DNA from: Thiobacillus sp.
Lineage (GTDB): Bacteria; Pseudomonadota; Gammaproteobacteria; Burkholderiales; Thiobacillaceae
Direction of reading: 5' to 3'
DNA length: 64,000 bases
Assembly: GCA_016124745.1 (NCBI GenBank)
Contig: WGNC01000008.1
Coordinates: 62,001-126,000 of the forward strand
Shown: positions 9,816 to 17,104 of the stretch, piece after piece
How the letters are laid out: the number at the start of each line of letters is the position of its first letter
Position numbering within the stretch: the stretch's first letter is position 1
The notes under the pieces: model-generated
Told to the model about the DNA's origin: nothing
The model's database searches: none
What the model saw: only the letters and a program-made list of their open reading frames with translations
Made by a program: the position numbers and the translations under genes

Positions 9816-9981
9816 GCGTACCAGGCGCCGGACTTGTCGACGAACTTGTGGGTGACGCCGAGCTCGATGATCCCGCCTTCGTGCGAGATGCCCTGGCCGT
9901 AGAGGATGTCGAGAAAAGCTTCCTTGAACGGCGGCGAAACCTTGTTCTTGAGGACCTCGACCTTGGTCTCGTTACCGATGG
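9816..9981 (-). pseudogene. recA internal remnant
   Basis: On the minus strand this encodes [20 protein letters not shown] and, after [28 protein letters not shown]. It corresponds to the part of the intact RecA read from about 11402 to 11567. The two copies differ at scattered, mostly third-codon positions. Both gene ends are missing, and the join to the recX remnant uses the shared bases GCGTACC, suggesting a deletion between a once-complete recA and recX. Confidence 0.85.
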
Positions 9982-10045
9982 AAATAAATGGGTGACCCCA
10001 TTTCTCGCATCAAGCAACCAGCCGCTTCCCTGCCAAATGGCCGAT

Positions 10046-10444
10046 TTAAACCAGGATGACGCTGTCGCTATAAAGGCCGAGTGTGGCGTCGTGGGTCAAT
10101 AATCTGAGGGGCTCGGCAAGCGCTTGCGCTATTAAAAGGCGGTCGAATGGGTCAGCATGATGGGGCGGCAGGGTTTCGATCTGGGCAATGTGCGCATTGA
10201 CAACGGGGAGTTCGATATAGCCCGCTGCCCGAAAGTAGGTGGCAGCTTGCGTGCCGGACACCGGCATGTCGCCCTTGCCGAGCATATGTTTGATGGTGAT
10301 TTCCCACACTGAGGCTGTGCTGATGTAAATGCTGTTTGCGGAATCGAGAATCAGGCTGCGGGCGTGTGCCGCCAAACGCGGGGAATCGGTGATCGCCCAA
10401 AGTGCGACGTGCGTGTCCAGAAGCAGACGCACGTCATGCGCCAA
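10046..10444 (-). CDS. VapC-like PIN-domain toxin
   Basis: This protein of 132 residues has the PIN acidic residues: LLLDTHVALW at the N-terminus (first Asp), SVWEITIK (Glu in the middle) and HHADPFDRLLIAQA (paired Asp). PIN toxins are Mg-dependent RNases that typically cleave tRNA or rRNA. The start overlaps the stop of the upstream antitoxin gene by 11 bases, the usual arrangement of a type II toxin-antitoxin operon. It lies between the recX/recA remnant and the intact recX. Confidence 0.9.
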   Translation of the reverse strand: MAHDVRLLLDTHVALWAITDSPRLAAHARSLILDSANSIYISTASVWEITIKHMLGKGDMPVSGTQAATYFRAAGYIELPVVNAHIAQIETLPPHHADPFDRLLIAQALAEPLRLLTHDATLGLYSDSVILV

Positions 10445-10673
10445 TCATCAAATCGAGGATGTCCGCGTTATGCGCATCGATGTTGTCGGGCACTTCAAAC
10501 AGGCCGGCGGCAATGCCGATGCGCTTGGCACTGTCGGCCTGGGGGATTGGAACCAGGCGGGCGACCGGTTGGCCGTGGCGAGCAATGGTGATTTCGGTTT
10601 CATCGCCGTTGACGATTTGCTCGATCAATCCGGATAAATGGGTTTTGGCATTGAACAGGCTGACGGTTTGCAT
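10434..10673 (-). CDS. Phd/YefM-family antitoxin
   Basis: This protein of 79 residues begins MQTVSLFNAKTHLSGLIEQI and continues with EITIARHGQPVARLVPI, the Phd/YefM DNA-binding fold. The acidic C-terminal tail is likely to occupy the PIN toxin. ATG 10673 is preferred over the ATG at 10688 because GGAG lies 8 bases upstream of it and the family starts here. It should neutralise the downstream PIN toxin and repress its own promoter through the palindrome at 10689-10712. Confidence 0.88.
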   Translation of the reverse strand: MQTVSLFNAKTHLSGLIEQIVNGDETEITIARHGQPVARLVPIPQADSAKRIGIAAGLFEVPDNIDAHNADILDLMIGA

Positions 10674-10688
10674 GGAATGTCTCCACAA

Positions 10689-10712
10689 ATTGGTTTGACT
10701 AGTATAACCAAT
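10689..10712. promoter_or_regulatory. Palindromic operator of the toxin-antitoxin operon
   Basis: ATTGGTT and AACCAAT form perfect 7-bp arms around a 10-bp centre, 16 bp upstream of the antitoxin start. Phd-type antitoxins bind such palindromes to autoregulate. The site is seen directly; its use as operator is inferred. Confidence 0.65.
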
Positions 10713-10819
10713 AGCTTGTCGGTGGCAAGGCGCAACGCGGGGCTTCGGCGTGGAGCACGCACTGCCTGCTCAAAGTGTCGGTAACGTACCTATGCCATTT
10801 CCATCGGGAACCCCGTTTT

Positions 10820-11260
10820 CTACTCGTCGATTGCGCACCGAATAATATCGGCTGTGAAGCCCCGGCTTTGCAGGAAGCGCATCTGCCGGGCTTTTTCGAT
10901 ATCGGAGGGTGCTGTGCCGAACTTCTTCCTCCACACTTCGCGCGCCCGATCGAGTTCGCTTTCGCGGTTGTCGTTCAGTGCGGCTTCGATAATGTTGTCG
11001 CTCACGCCGCGCTGACGCAGGTCGTATGCCAGCTTGATGCCGCCGGCGCGCGCGCGATGGTCCGCGACATAGCTCTCGGCAAAGCGCTGGTCCGAAAGCC
11101 AGCCTTTTTGCTCGAACTCGTCGAGCAGGTGTTGGATATCGCTCGTATCAAATTCCGCCTGTTCCAGTTTGCGGACAAGTTCGGCCCGGCTGTGCTCGCG
11201 CCGCGCCAGCAGGCGCAGGGCGCGTTCACGCAGGTCGCCGGGTTCAGGCTTCGATTTCAC
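10820..11260 (-). CDS. recX: Regulatory protein RecX
   Basis: This protein of 146 residues has the three-helix repeats of Rec[41 protein letters not shown] and [10 protein letters not shown] near the C-terminus. RecX binds RecA filaments and limits their extension and coprotease activity. It begins with GTG inside the 3' end of recA (17-base overlap), so it is translationally coupled and present at lower level than RecA. Confidence 0.95.
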   Translation of the reverse strand: MKSKPEPGDLRERALRLLARREHSRAELVRKLEQAEFDTSDIQHLLDEFEQKGWLSDQRFAESYVADHRARAGGIKLAYDLRQRGVSDNIIEAALNDNRESELDRAREVWRKKFGTAPSDIEKARQMRFLQSRGFTADIIRCAIDE

Positions 11261-12287
11261 TTTCGGCGACCGCAGTCGGGTTGTTGACGCCGACGGCGGC
11301 GCGGATCTTGGCTTCGATTTCCTGCGCGATTTCCGGGTGCTCCTTTAGGTACTCGCGCGCGTTGTCCTTACCCTGGCCGATCTTCTCGCCGTTGTAGGCG
11401 TACCAGGCGCCGGATTTGTCGATGAACTTGTGAGTGACGCCGAGTTCGATGATCTCGCCTTCGTGCGAAATGCCCTGGCCGTAGAGGATGTCGAAGAAGG
11501 CTTCCTTGAACGGCGGCGATACCTTGTTCTTGACGACCTTGACCTTGGTTTCGTTGCCGATGATTTCGTCGCCCTTCTTGATCGCGCCGATGCGGCGAAT
11601 GTCGAGACGGACCGAGGCGTAGAACTTGAGTGCGTTGCCGCCGGTGGTGGTTTCTGGGTTGCCGAACATGACGCCGATTTTCATGCGGATCTGGTTGATG
11701 AAGATGACCAGGGTGTTGGTGCGCTTGATGTTGGCGGTGAGTTTCCTCAGCGCCTGGCTCATCAGGCGGGCCTGCAGCCCCATGTGCGAATCGCCCATCT
11801 CGCCTTCGATTTCGGCCTTGGGGGTGAGTGCGGCGACGGAGTCGATGACGACGACGTCAACCGAGCCGGAGCGCACGAGCATGTCGGCGATTTCCAGCGC
11901 CTGCTCGCCGGTGTCGGGCTGCGAGACCAGCAGGTTGTCGACGTCTACGCCGAGCTTGCCGGCGTAGACGGGGTCGAGCGCGTGTTCGGCGTCGATGAAG
12001 GCGGCGGTGCCGCCCATTTTCTGCATTTCGGCGATGACCTGCAGGGTGAGCGTGGTCTTGCCGGAAGATTCCGGGCCGTAGATTTCGACCACGCGGCCGC
12101 GCGGCAGGCCGCCGACGCCCAGCGCGATGTCGAGACCGAGTGAACCCGTGGAGACGGCCTGGATGTCGCGCGAGACGTCGTGGTCGCCCAGGCGCATCAC
12201 CGAACCCTTGCCGAACTGCTTGTCGATCTGGCTCAGCGCGGCGGCGAGCGCCTTCGATTTGTCTTCTGCCAATGCGGGGGATGCCAT
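11244..12287 (-). CDS. recA: Recombinase RecA
   Basis: This protein of 347 residues has the Walker A motif GPESSGKTT, the strand [20 protein letters not shown] and the L2-region sequence [20 protein letters not shown]. RecA forms filaments on single-stranded DNA for homologous recombination and triggers LexA cleavage. AGGAGAG precedes the ATG. A sigma-70-type promoter is visible 66-94 bp upstream, but no LexA box (CTGT-N8-ACAG) was found in the short upstream region. recX follows with an overlapping start. Confidence 0.98.
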   Translation of the reverse strand: MASPALAEDKSKALAAALSQIDKQFGKGSVMRLGDHDVSRDIQAVSTGSLGLDIALGVGGLPRGRVVEIYGPESSGKTTLTLQVIAEMQKMGGTAAFIDAEHALDPVYAGKLGVDVDNLLVSQPDTGEQALEIADMLVRSGSVDVVVIDSVAALTPKAEIEGEMGDSHMGLQARLMSQALRKLTANIKRTNTLVIFINQIRMKIGVMFGNPETTTGGNALKFYASVRLDIRRIGAIKKGDEIIGNETKVKVVKNKVSPPFKEAFFDILYGQGISHEGEIIELGVTHKFIDKSGAWYAYNGEKIGQGKDNAREYLKEHPEIAQEIEAKIRAAVGVNNPTAVAESEIEA

Positions 12288-12352
12288 GGTTTCTCTCCTG
12301 GGTCGGTTGGGAATTTAGTTTGCGGGCAGGCAATGCGCTGCACCATGACGCC

Positions 12353-12381
12353 AATTTAGGTTATATATTTTATAGTGTCAA
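12353..12381 (-). promoter_or_regulatory. Putative recA promoter
   Basis: On the minus strand a perfect TTGACA (12381-12376) is followed by a 17-bp spacer and TAAATT (12358-12353). This gives a leader of roughly 60 nt before the recA ATG. The -35 lies inside an AT-rich imperfect inverted repeat (TTTTATAG at 12368-12375 and CTATATAAAA at 12395-12404), which could be an operator shared with the divergent WYL regulator. Confidence 0.55.
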
Positions 12382-12442
12382 TAAAAAATATCACCTATAT
12401 AAAAGATATGACGTAATTGTTTGTATTCGAGGCGCGTCCCCC

Positions 12443-12448
12443 TATAAT
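12443..12448 (+). promoter_or_regulatory. Putative -10 element of the WYL regulator
   Basis: A consensus TATAAT lies 34 bp before the chosen ATG at 12483. No good -35 is present at standard spacing, so the promoter may need an activator. Confidence 0.4.
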
Positions 12449-12482
12449 TTTCAGGGACAAAAGCCCGCGCGGAGCGAGTGAG

Positions 12483-13385
12483 ATGATTACAAGGGAAAAA
12501 ATGCGCCTCGACGTGAAGTGGGCAACGCGTCAGCGGCTGCAATACATCGAGATCATGGCCTGGTATACCGGGGTGGTGACGCGCAGTGATGTCGCCCGCG
12601 CCTTCGGCCTGTCCGACCCCGCGGCCACCAAGGACCTCAAGCTCTACAGCGATCTGGCGCCCGGCAACCTCGTCTACAACCACAGCGTGTTCGGATTCGT
12701 GCCGGCCGACAGCTTCGGTTCCGTCTTTGCAGACCTCTCGCCTGCCATCGTGCTACCCATCATCGCGGCCAATCTGGCGGTGGCGAACGGGCCGTATGGC
12801 GCGGAATCCATTTACGGCCTGCCAACCGCCGCGCTGCCGTTGCCCGCCCGCCTGCCGGGTCCGCAGACTCTGGCGCAGATCACCCGTGCGATTCATGGTC
12901 GTCGGAAGCTGCGCGTCACCTACCGCTCGCTTTCGAACCGCGAGGGCGATGAAAGCCCGGCGCAGCGGATCATCGAGCCCCACACCCTGGTCAATGCCGG
13001 CATCCGCTGGCATGCCCGTGCCTACAATGAGGAAAGCTGCGATTTTCGAGATTTCGTGCTGTCCCGCATCGAACAGGCGGAATGCCTGCAAACCCTGGCC
13101 GAATCGAGCATGCAGTACGATGACGACTGGATGGAGACCGTCAAACTGCGCCTCACCCCCCATGCAGGGCTGGATGCGGTCAAGCGGGCGAGCCTGTTGC
13201 TGGATTATGGCGCGGCGGCAGACGCCGTAATCGAGATCGACGTGAAGCGCGCCTTGCTGGGCTACCTGTTGCAGCGGCTCAATGTCGACACCACGCCGAA
13301 GCATGCAATGAATCCCGATGTCTGCCAGTTGATGCTGCTCAATCGCGACGAGATCGAGCCGTTCGCCGAGTGGGCGTTCAAATAG
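12483..13385 (+). CDS. WYL-domain transcriptional regulator (BrxR/CapW-like)
   Basis: This protein of about 300 residues has an N-terminal winged HTH (RQRLQYIEIMAWYTGVVTRS and DVARAFGLSDPAATKDL). The phrase DLAPGNLVYNHSVFGFV is characteristic of the BrxR/CapW group that controls BREX and CBASS defence loci. A WYL domain follows (about 140-215, RRKLRVTYRSLS and EPHTLVNAGIRWHARAY), then a C-terminal WCX-like extension. WYL domains sense nucleic acid or nucleotides and, in PafBC and CapW, link DNA damage to transcription. It is divergent from recA with no defence genes beside it. ATG 12483 is preceded by a purine-rich GGAGCGAG; an ATG 18 bp later is an alternative. Confidence 0.85.
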   Translation: MITREKMRLDVKWATRQRLQYIEIMAWYTGVVTRSDVARAFGLSDPAATKDLKLYSDLAPGNLVYNHSVFGFVPADSFGSVFADLSPAIVLPIIAANLAVANGPYGAESIYGLPTAALPLPARLPGPQTLAQITRAIHGRRKLRVTYRSLSNREGDESPAQRIIEPHTLVNAGIRWHARAYNEESCDFRDFVLSRIEQAECLQTLAESSMQYDDDWMETVKLRLTPHAGLDAVKRASLLLDYGAAADAVIEIDVKRALLGYLLQRLNVDTTPKHAMNPDVCQLMLLNRDEIEPFAEWAFK

Positions 13386-13519
13386 GATGGTCCGGGGCGC
13401 GCGGTCGCTCAGGATGGACGATGATGCGATTTCGAAATGCGAATGTGCGTCAGGCGGGCGCGTACCTAAAGGCCGCAAGACGGTTGTATGATCTTTGCAT
13501 GAATGCAATAGGAGCCATG

Positions 13520-13975
13520 ATGAAACCCATGCGTGTTTTTCCCTTGCTGCTGGCTACGCTGCTGCTGCAGACGGCGCACGCCGACACGATCTACAAATCG
13601 GTCGATAGCGCCGGGAATGTGACCTATTCATCCACGCCGCCGGAGGGAGTCAAGTCGGAGCGCCTCGACGTTTCGCCGCCGCCCACCGAGGAAGAGATTC
13701 GCCAGGCGAAGGCGCGGGTGAAACAGGCAGAAGAGAGGTCTGGCGAAATGGAGAACGTTCGCCTCGAACAGCAAGCCAAGGAGCAGGCCAGGGCAGCCGA
13801 GGAAGCGCAGCAGCGCGCGGCACAACAGCCGGGCGTGATTCAGCAGCCGGTTTATGTACCGCAGCAGGGCTACTATCCGCCGATTCAGGCAAGGCCGCCT
13901 GTGAACCGTCCTACTCCGCTTCCGTCTTCGCCTCCTGCACGACCCGGGGCTAGGCCGGGGGCTGGCTCCGAATGA
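13520..13975 (+). CDS. DUF4124 periplasmic protein
   Basis: This protein of about 150 residues has a Sec signal peptide (MKPMRVFPLLLATLLLQTAHA, predicted cleavage after AHA). A DUF4124 core DTIYKSVDSAGNVTYSSTPP follows, then a Gln/Ala/Glu-rich coiled-coil segment and a Pro-rich tail. The ATG at 13520 is chosen for its spacing from GGAG at 13511-13514; ATGs at 13517 and 13499 are alternatives. Function is unknown; family members are small periplasmic proteins of Proteobacteria. It is convergent with pncC, and an 8-bp inverted repeat (13990-14011) at the junction may help terminate transcription. Confidence 0.75.
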   Translation: MKPMRVFPLLLATLLLQTAHADTIYKSVDSAGNVTYSSTPPEGVKSERLDVSPPPTEEEIRQAKARVKQAEERSGEMENVRLEQQAKEQARAAEEAQQRAAQQPGVIQQPVYVPQQGYYPPIQARPPVNRPTPLPSSPPARPGARPGAGSE

Positions 13976-13993
13976 ACAGCCGTACGTTCCTGA

Positions 13994-14497
13994 TCAAATG
14001 GAATTGATCAGTTCGATCAGACCACGCAAGGCCGCCGCCACGGCACGCGAGCGGATTTCCTCGCGGTCGCCGTCGAGACGGCAGGTGGACGACATGAGCG
14101 TGCCGTCCGCCAGCGCCCAGCCGTAGCAGACCAGGCCGACCGGCTTTTGCCGGGTGCCGCCGCCGGGACCGGCGATGCCTGAGATGGCGAGCGCGGCCTG
14201 GGCATGACTGTGCGCCAGCGCGCCCGCCGCCATGGCGCTCGCGGTTTGCTCGGAGACGGCGCCGTGTTCGTCGAGGGTTGCGGCAGGGACGTCGAGCATT
14301 TCGATCTTGGCGGCATTGGCGTAGGTGATGAAGCCGCGTTCGTACCACTGCGAGCTGCCCGGCAGCGCGGTGACCAGTTGCCCGACCCAGCCGCCGGTGC
14401 ACGATTCCGCGGTGGCCAGCATCCAGCCGCGTGCGCGCAGTATTTCGCCGAGCTCGCCGGCGAGCTGGTGGAGTTCTTCGTCGCTTACACGAGCCAT
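13994..14497 (-). CDS. pncC: Nicotinamide-nucleotide amidase (CinA C-terminal domain)
   Basis: This protein of 167 residues consists only of the CinA C-terminal amidase domain. The hallmark LATAESCTGGWVGQLVTALPGS, with the catalytic Ser/Lys region, is followed by GFITYANAAKIEMLDV and ALAISGIAGPGGG. It deamidates NMN to nicotinate mononucleotide in NAD salvage. The start overlaps the end of pgpA by 13 bases and the gene is the last of a thiL-pgpA-pncC unit. Confidence 0.93.
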   Translation of the reverse strand: MARVSDEELHQLAGELGEILRARGWMLATAESCTGGWVGQLVTALPGSSQWYERGFITYANAAKIEMLDVPAATLDEHGAVSEQTASAMAAGALAHSHAQAALAISGIAGPGGGTRQKPVGLVCYGWALADGTLMSSTCRLDGDREEIRSRAVAAALRGLIELINSI

Positions 14498-14973
14498 TGG
14501 AGTCCCTTGATTGCGGCGATGGCATAGCCTGCCGCCAGAAGATCGTCGAACATCACGCCGAAACCGTTTTTCAGATGCGCATCCGCAGCACGGATCGGCC
14601 AGGGTTTCAGGATATCGAACAGGCGGAATAGCGCAAATGCCAGCGCAATCCACAGCCAGCTTGCCGGGGTGAACAGCAGGACGAGTGCGAAGGCGACGAT
14701 CTCGTCCCATACCATGCCGCCGTGGTCGGCGACGCCGAGCGCGCGACCGGTGCGGCCGCACGCCCAGACGCCGAGCAGGAAGGCGGCGATGAGGAGCACG
14801 ATCCGGTTCGGCAGATCGGGCGCGGCGGCTTCGATCAGCCAGAACAGCGGCAGCCCGAGCAGGGTGCCGACCGTTCCCGGCGCCTTGGGCGCGAGCCCGC
14901 TGCCGAAGCCGAACGCGATCAGATGCGCCGGATGCGCGAACAGGAACTTGAGGTCAAGCCGCAAAGTGGTCAT
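14485..14973 (-). CDS. pgpA: Phosphatidylglycerophosphatase A
   Basis: This membrane protein of 162 residues has the PgpA signatures GFGSGLAPKAPGTVGTLLG and ADHGGMVWDEIVAF and a C-terminal LFRLFDILKPWPI. It dephosphorylates phosphatidylglycerophosphate to phosphatidylglycerol. The start overlaps thiL by 20 bases and the end overlaps pncC, so the three are translationally coupled. Confidence 0.95.
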   Translation of the reverse strand: MTTLRLDLKFLFAHPAHLIAFGFGSGLAPKAPGTVGTLLGLPLFWLIEAAAPDLPNRIVLLIAAFLLGVWACGRTGRALGVADHGGMVWDEIVAFALVLLFTPASWLWIALAFALFRLFDILKPWPIRAADAHLKNGFGVMFDDLLAAGYAIAAIKGLQWLV

Positions 14974-15922
14974 AGCCGGTCCGCTCGATGGGCAGCGGCT
15001 GGCCGTCGCCGTCGATGACGACGAGTCCGGGCGCGGCGGTGATGCAGCCGATGCGCGTCACCGCCACGTCTGCGGAGCGGGCGGCAGCCTCGACCGCGTC
15101 ACGCCTGTCGGCGGGCGCGGTGAAGCAGAGTTCGTAATCGTCGCCACCCGCCAGCACGCAATCGCGCGCAACGGCTTCATGCAAGTAGGCCTGCACGACT
15201 GGCAGCACCGGCAAAGCGGCCAATTCGAGCCGGGCGCCGATCGGCCTGGCGCCGGTTTGCGAGCGCTCAAGAATATGCCCGAGGTCGCCCAGCAGCCCGT
15301 CCGAAATGTCGATCGCGCTGGTCGCGATCCCGCGCAGCGCGATGCCGAGCTCCACACGCGGCGTCGGCAGATAGAGCGCGGGCAGCACCCTGGCAGCATC
15401 GATCTGCTCCATGAACAAGCGACCCTGGCGAAACGCCAGCGCCATCGCTGCCGAGCCGAGCACGCCTGATACCCAGATGTCGTCCCCGGGCTGCGCGCCG
15501 TCGCGGCGCAGCGCCTGTCCCGGCGGCACTTCGCCCATCACGGTGATGCTGATCGTTAGCGCACCGCGCGTGGTGTCGCCGCCGACCAGCTCGATGCCGT
15601 GCAGGTCGGCCAGGCGGAAAAAGCCGCGGGTGAACGCGGTGAGCCAGGCGTCGTTTTCTTCCGGCAGCGCGATCGCGAGGGTGGCCCAGCGCGGCGTCGC
15701 ACCCATCGCGGCGAGGTCGGACAGGTTCACTGCCAGCGACTTGTGGCCGATGCCGGCGGGACTGTCCTGCGGCGAGAAATGGCGGCCCTCGAGCAGCATG
15801 TCGGACGACACCGCCAGTTGCATGCCGGGCGTCGGCGCCAGCAGGGCGCAGTCATCGCCCACACCCAGCACGGCACCGGGCGTGGTGCGGGTGAAGTGTC
15901 TGGCGATGAGGTCGAATTCCAT
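14954..15922 (-). CDS. thiL: Thiamine-monophosphate kinase
   Basis: This protein of 322 residues begins MEFDLIARHF and contains GVGDDCALL, DMLLEGRHF, LAVNLSDLAAMGATPRWA and VLAGGDDYELCFT, the PurM/ThiL Mg-ATP motifs. It phosphorylates thiamine monophosphate to the diphosphate cofactor. The ATG follows directly on a CTAGGGG tandem array (on the coding strand the bases before ATG read CCCCTAG), so no Shine-Dalgarno sequence is visible. nusB lies just upstream, pgpA overlaps downstream. Confidence 0.96.
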   Translation of the reverse strand: MEFDLIARHFTRTTPGAVLGVGDDCALLAPTPGMQLAVSSDMLLEGRHFSPQDSPAGIGHKSLAVNLSDLAAMGATPRWATLAIALPEENDAWLTAFTRGFFRLADLHGIELVGGDTTRGALTISITVMGEVPPGQALRRDGAQPGDDIWVSGVLGSAAMALAFRQGRLFMEQIDAARVLPALYLPTPRVELGIALRGIATSAIDISDGLLGDLGHILERSQTGARPIGARLELAALPVLPVVQAYLHEAVARDCVLAGGDDYELCFTAPADRRDAVEAAARSADVAVTRIGCITAAPGLVVIDGDGQPLPIERTGYDHFAA

Positions 15923-16037
15923 CTAGGGGCTAGGGGGCTAGGGGCTAGGGGCTAGGGGCTAGGGGCTAGGGGCTAGTTGAATTTCGCGGCCTCCGGCCGC
16001 TCATCCCCTAAATCCTAGCTCCCAGATCCTAGCCCCT
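15923..16037. repeat. CTAGGGG tandem array with inverted partner, between nusB and thiL
   Basis: From 15923 to 15976 the heptamer CTAGGGG is repeated about 7.5 times, one unit with an extra G. From 16004 to 16037 a degenerate complementary block (CCCCTA, CCTAG, CCTAGCCCC) follows, with a GGCC-rich hairpin between. The two blocks can pair into a long stem. The array abuts the thiL start codon, and the partner contains the nusB stop codon. Confidence 0.85.
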
Positions 16038-16466
16038 GCTCTTCGACGCCTCGATCTCAACCGCGCGCACATCCTGCGCCAGCTTGTCGAGCACACCGTT
16101 TATGTATTTGTGGCCGTCGGTGCCGCCGAATTTCTTGGCGAGTTCGACGCCTTCGTTGATGGCGACGCGCCACGGCACGTCGGGGCAGTGCACCAGTTCA
16201 TAGGCACCGATGAGCAGGATGCCGCGCTCGACGGGAGAGAGTTCGGCCAACGGGCGGTCGAGACACGGCGCAATGCGTGAACTCAACAGGTCTTCGTCCT
16301 TGATCACGCCATACAGCAGGGTGCGGAAATAGGCTTCGTCGGCGCGTTTGAACTGTTCGTCTTCCTTGAGGTTGGCGGCGATCAGGGTGATGTCGGCGCC
16401 ACCCACCAGCCAGGCGTAAACGCCTTGCAGGGTGAATTCACGGGCACTCTTGCGGGAACCAGCCAT
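16029..16466 (-). CDS. nusB: Transcription antitermination factor NusB
   Basis: This protein of 145 residues with the all-helical NusB fold begins MAGSRKSAREFTLQGVYAWL. It contains LDRPLAELSPVERGILLIGAYEL and PWRVAINEGVELAKKFGGTDGHKYINGVLDKLA. With NusE it binds boxA RNA for rRNA antitermination. ATG 16466 has AAGGA about 9 bases upstream; a TTG one codon earlier is possible. It follows ribH, the common ribH-nusB order. Confidence 0.96.
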   Translation of the reverse strand: MAGSRKSAREFTLQGVYAWLVGGADITLIAANLKEDEQFKRADEAYFRTLLYGVIKDEDLLSSRIAPCLDRPLAELSPVERGILLIGAYELVHCPDVPWRVAINEGVELAKKFGGTDGHKYINGVLDKLAQDVRAVEIEASKSRG

Positions 16467-16499
16467 CAACGTTCATCCTTGCGAAGAAAGACCCTGTCC

Positions 16500-16521
16500 C
16501 CCTCCCCCTTGAGGGGGAGGG
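16500..16521. repeat. G/C hairpin between ribH and nusB
   Basis: CCCTCCCCC and GGGGGAGGG form a 9-bp stem around TTGA in the 100-bp gap between ribH and nusB. No T-run follows, so it is more likely a dispersed intergenic hairpin than a terminator. Confidence 0.5.
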
Positions 16522-16566
16522 CGGGGAGAGGGTGACGTGCACGATCGAACTTGGCTGCCATCCTGG

Positions 16567-17034
16567 TCATATCCGTTTCAGCAGATTGGCCATTTCGATG
16601 GCCACGCGCGCGGCGTCGCGGCCTTTTTCGTGCATGCGCTTGTGGCCCTGCTCTTCGGTGTCCACGGTGAGAATCGCGTTGGCGATCGGCACGCCGGTTT
16701 CGAGTTGCACGTCGAGAATGCCGCGCGAGGACTCGTTCGAGACGACTTCGAAATGATAGGTGTCGCCGCGTACCACGGCGCCGAGCGCGATGAGCGCATC
16801 GAATTTGCCGGACTGCGCCATTTTCTGCAGCGCCAGCGGGTGCTCGAGCGCGCCCGGTACGTCGACCAGCAGCACGTCGTCCTTGGCGACGCCGAGCCGG
16901 GCCAGCTCGATTTCGCAGGCTGACAGCAGGCCTTCGCATATGTCCTTGTTGAAACGGCTCATGACGATGCCGATTTTGAGTCCAGCGCCCTGATAGACGG
17001 GATCGAGTTCGGAAATATCGTTGCTGGTTCCCAT
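16567..17034 (-). CDS. ribH: 6,7-dimethyl-8-ribityllumazine synthase
   Basis: This protein of 155 residues contains [39 protein letters not shown] and [21 protein letters not shown], the phosphate- and pyrimidine-binding elements of lumazine synthase. It condenses the ribityl-pyrimidine with dihydroxybutanone phosphate. ATG 17034 has AAAGGA at good spacing. It is part of the minus-strand riboflavin block ribE-ribBA-ribH followed by nusB. Confidence 0.96.
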   Translation of the reverse strand: MGTSNDISELDPVYQGAGLKIGIVMSRFNKDICEGLLSACEIELARLGVAKDDVLLVDVPGALEHPLALQKMAQSGKFDALIALGAVVRGDTYHFEVVSNESSRGILDVQLETGVPIANAILTVDTEEQGHKRMHEKGRDAARVAIEMANLLKRI

Positions 17035-17104
17035 GTGTTGTCCTTTCAATGATTGGTCCGAATGCGTTCAGGGCCGGGCCAACCCGGCACCCATCCGCTT
17101 GCGC

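Noticed and set aside
9640-10017. Minus-strand frame of about 125 codons with recX-like end
   Set aside because: Its first half is the recA fragment read in the wrong frame; it is a composite remnant, not a gene.
12288-12420. LexA box upstream of recA
   Set aside because: No CTGT-N8-ACAG or close variant was found; only an AT-rich imperfect inverted repeat is present.
13990-14011. CTGATCAA-N6-TTGATCAG palindrome as an FNR/Anr-type site
   Set aside because: It lies at the convergent ends of DUF4124 and pncC, inside the pncC stop region, with no promoter to regulate; a terminator-like role is more likely.
15923-15976. Possible CRISPR or direct-repeat array
   Set aside because: Units are 7 bp with no spacers, so it is a simple tandem repeat.
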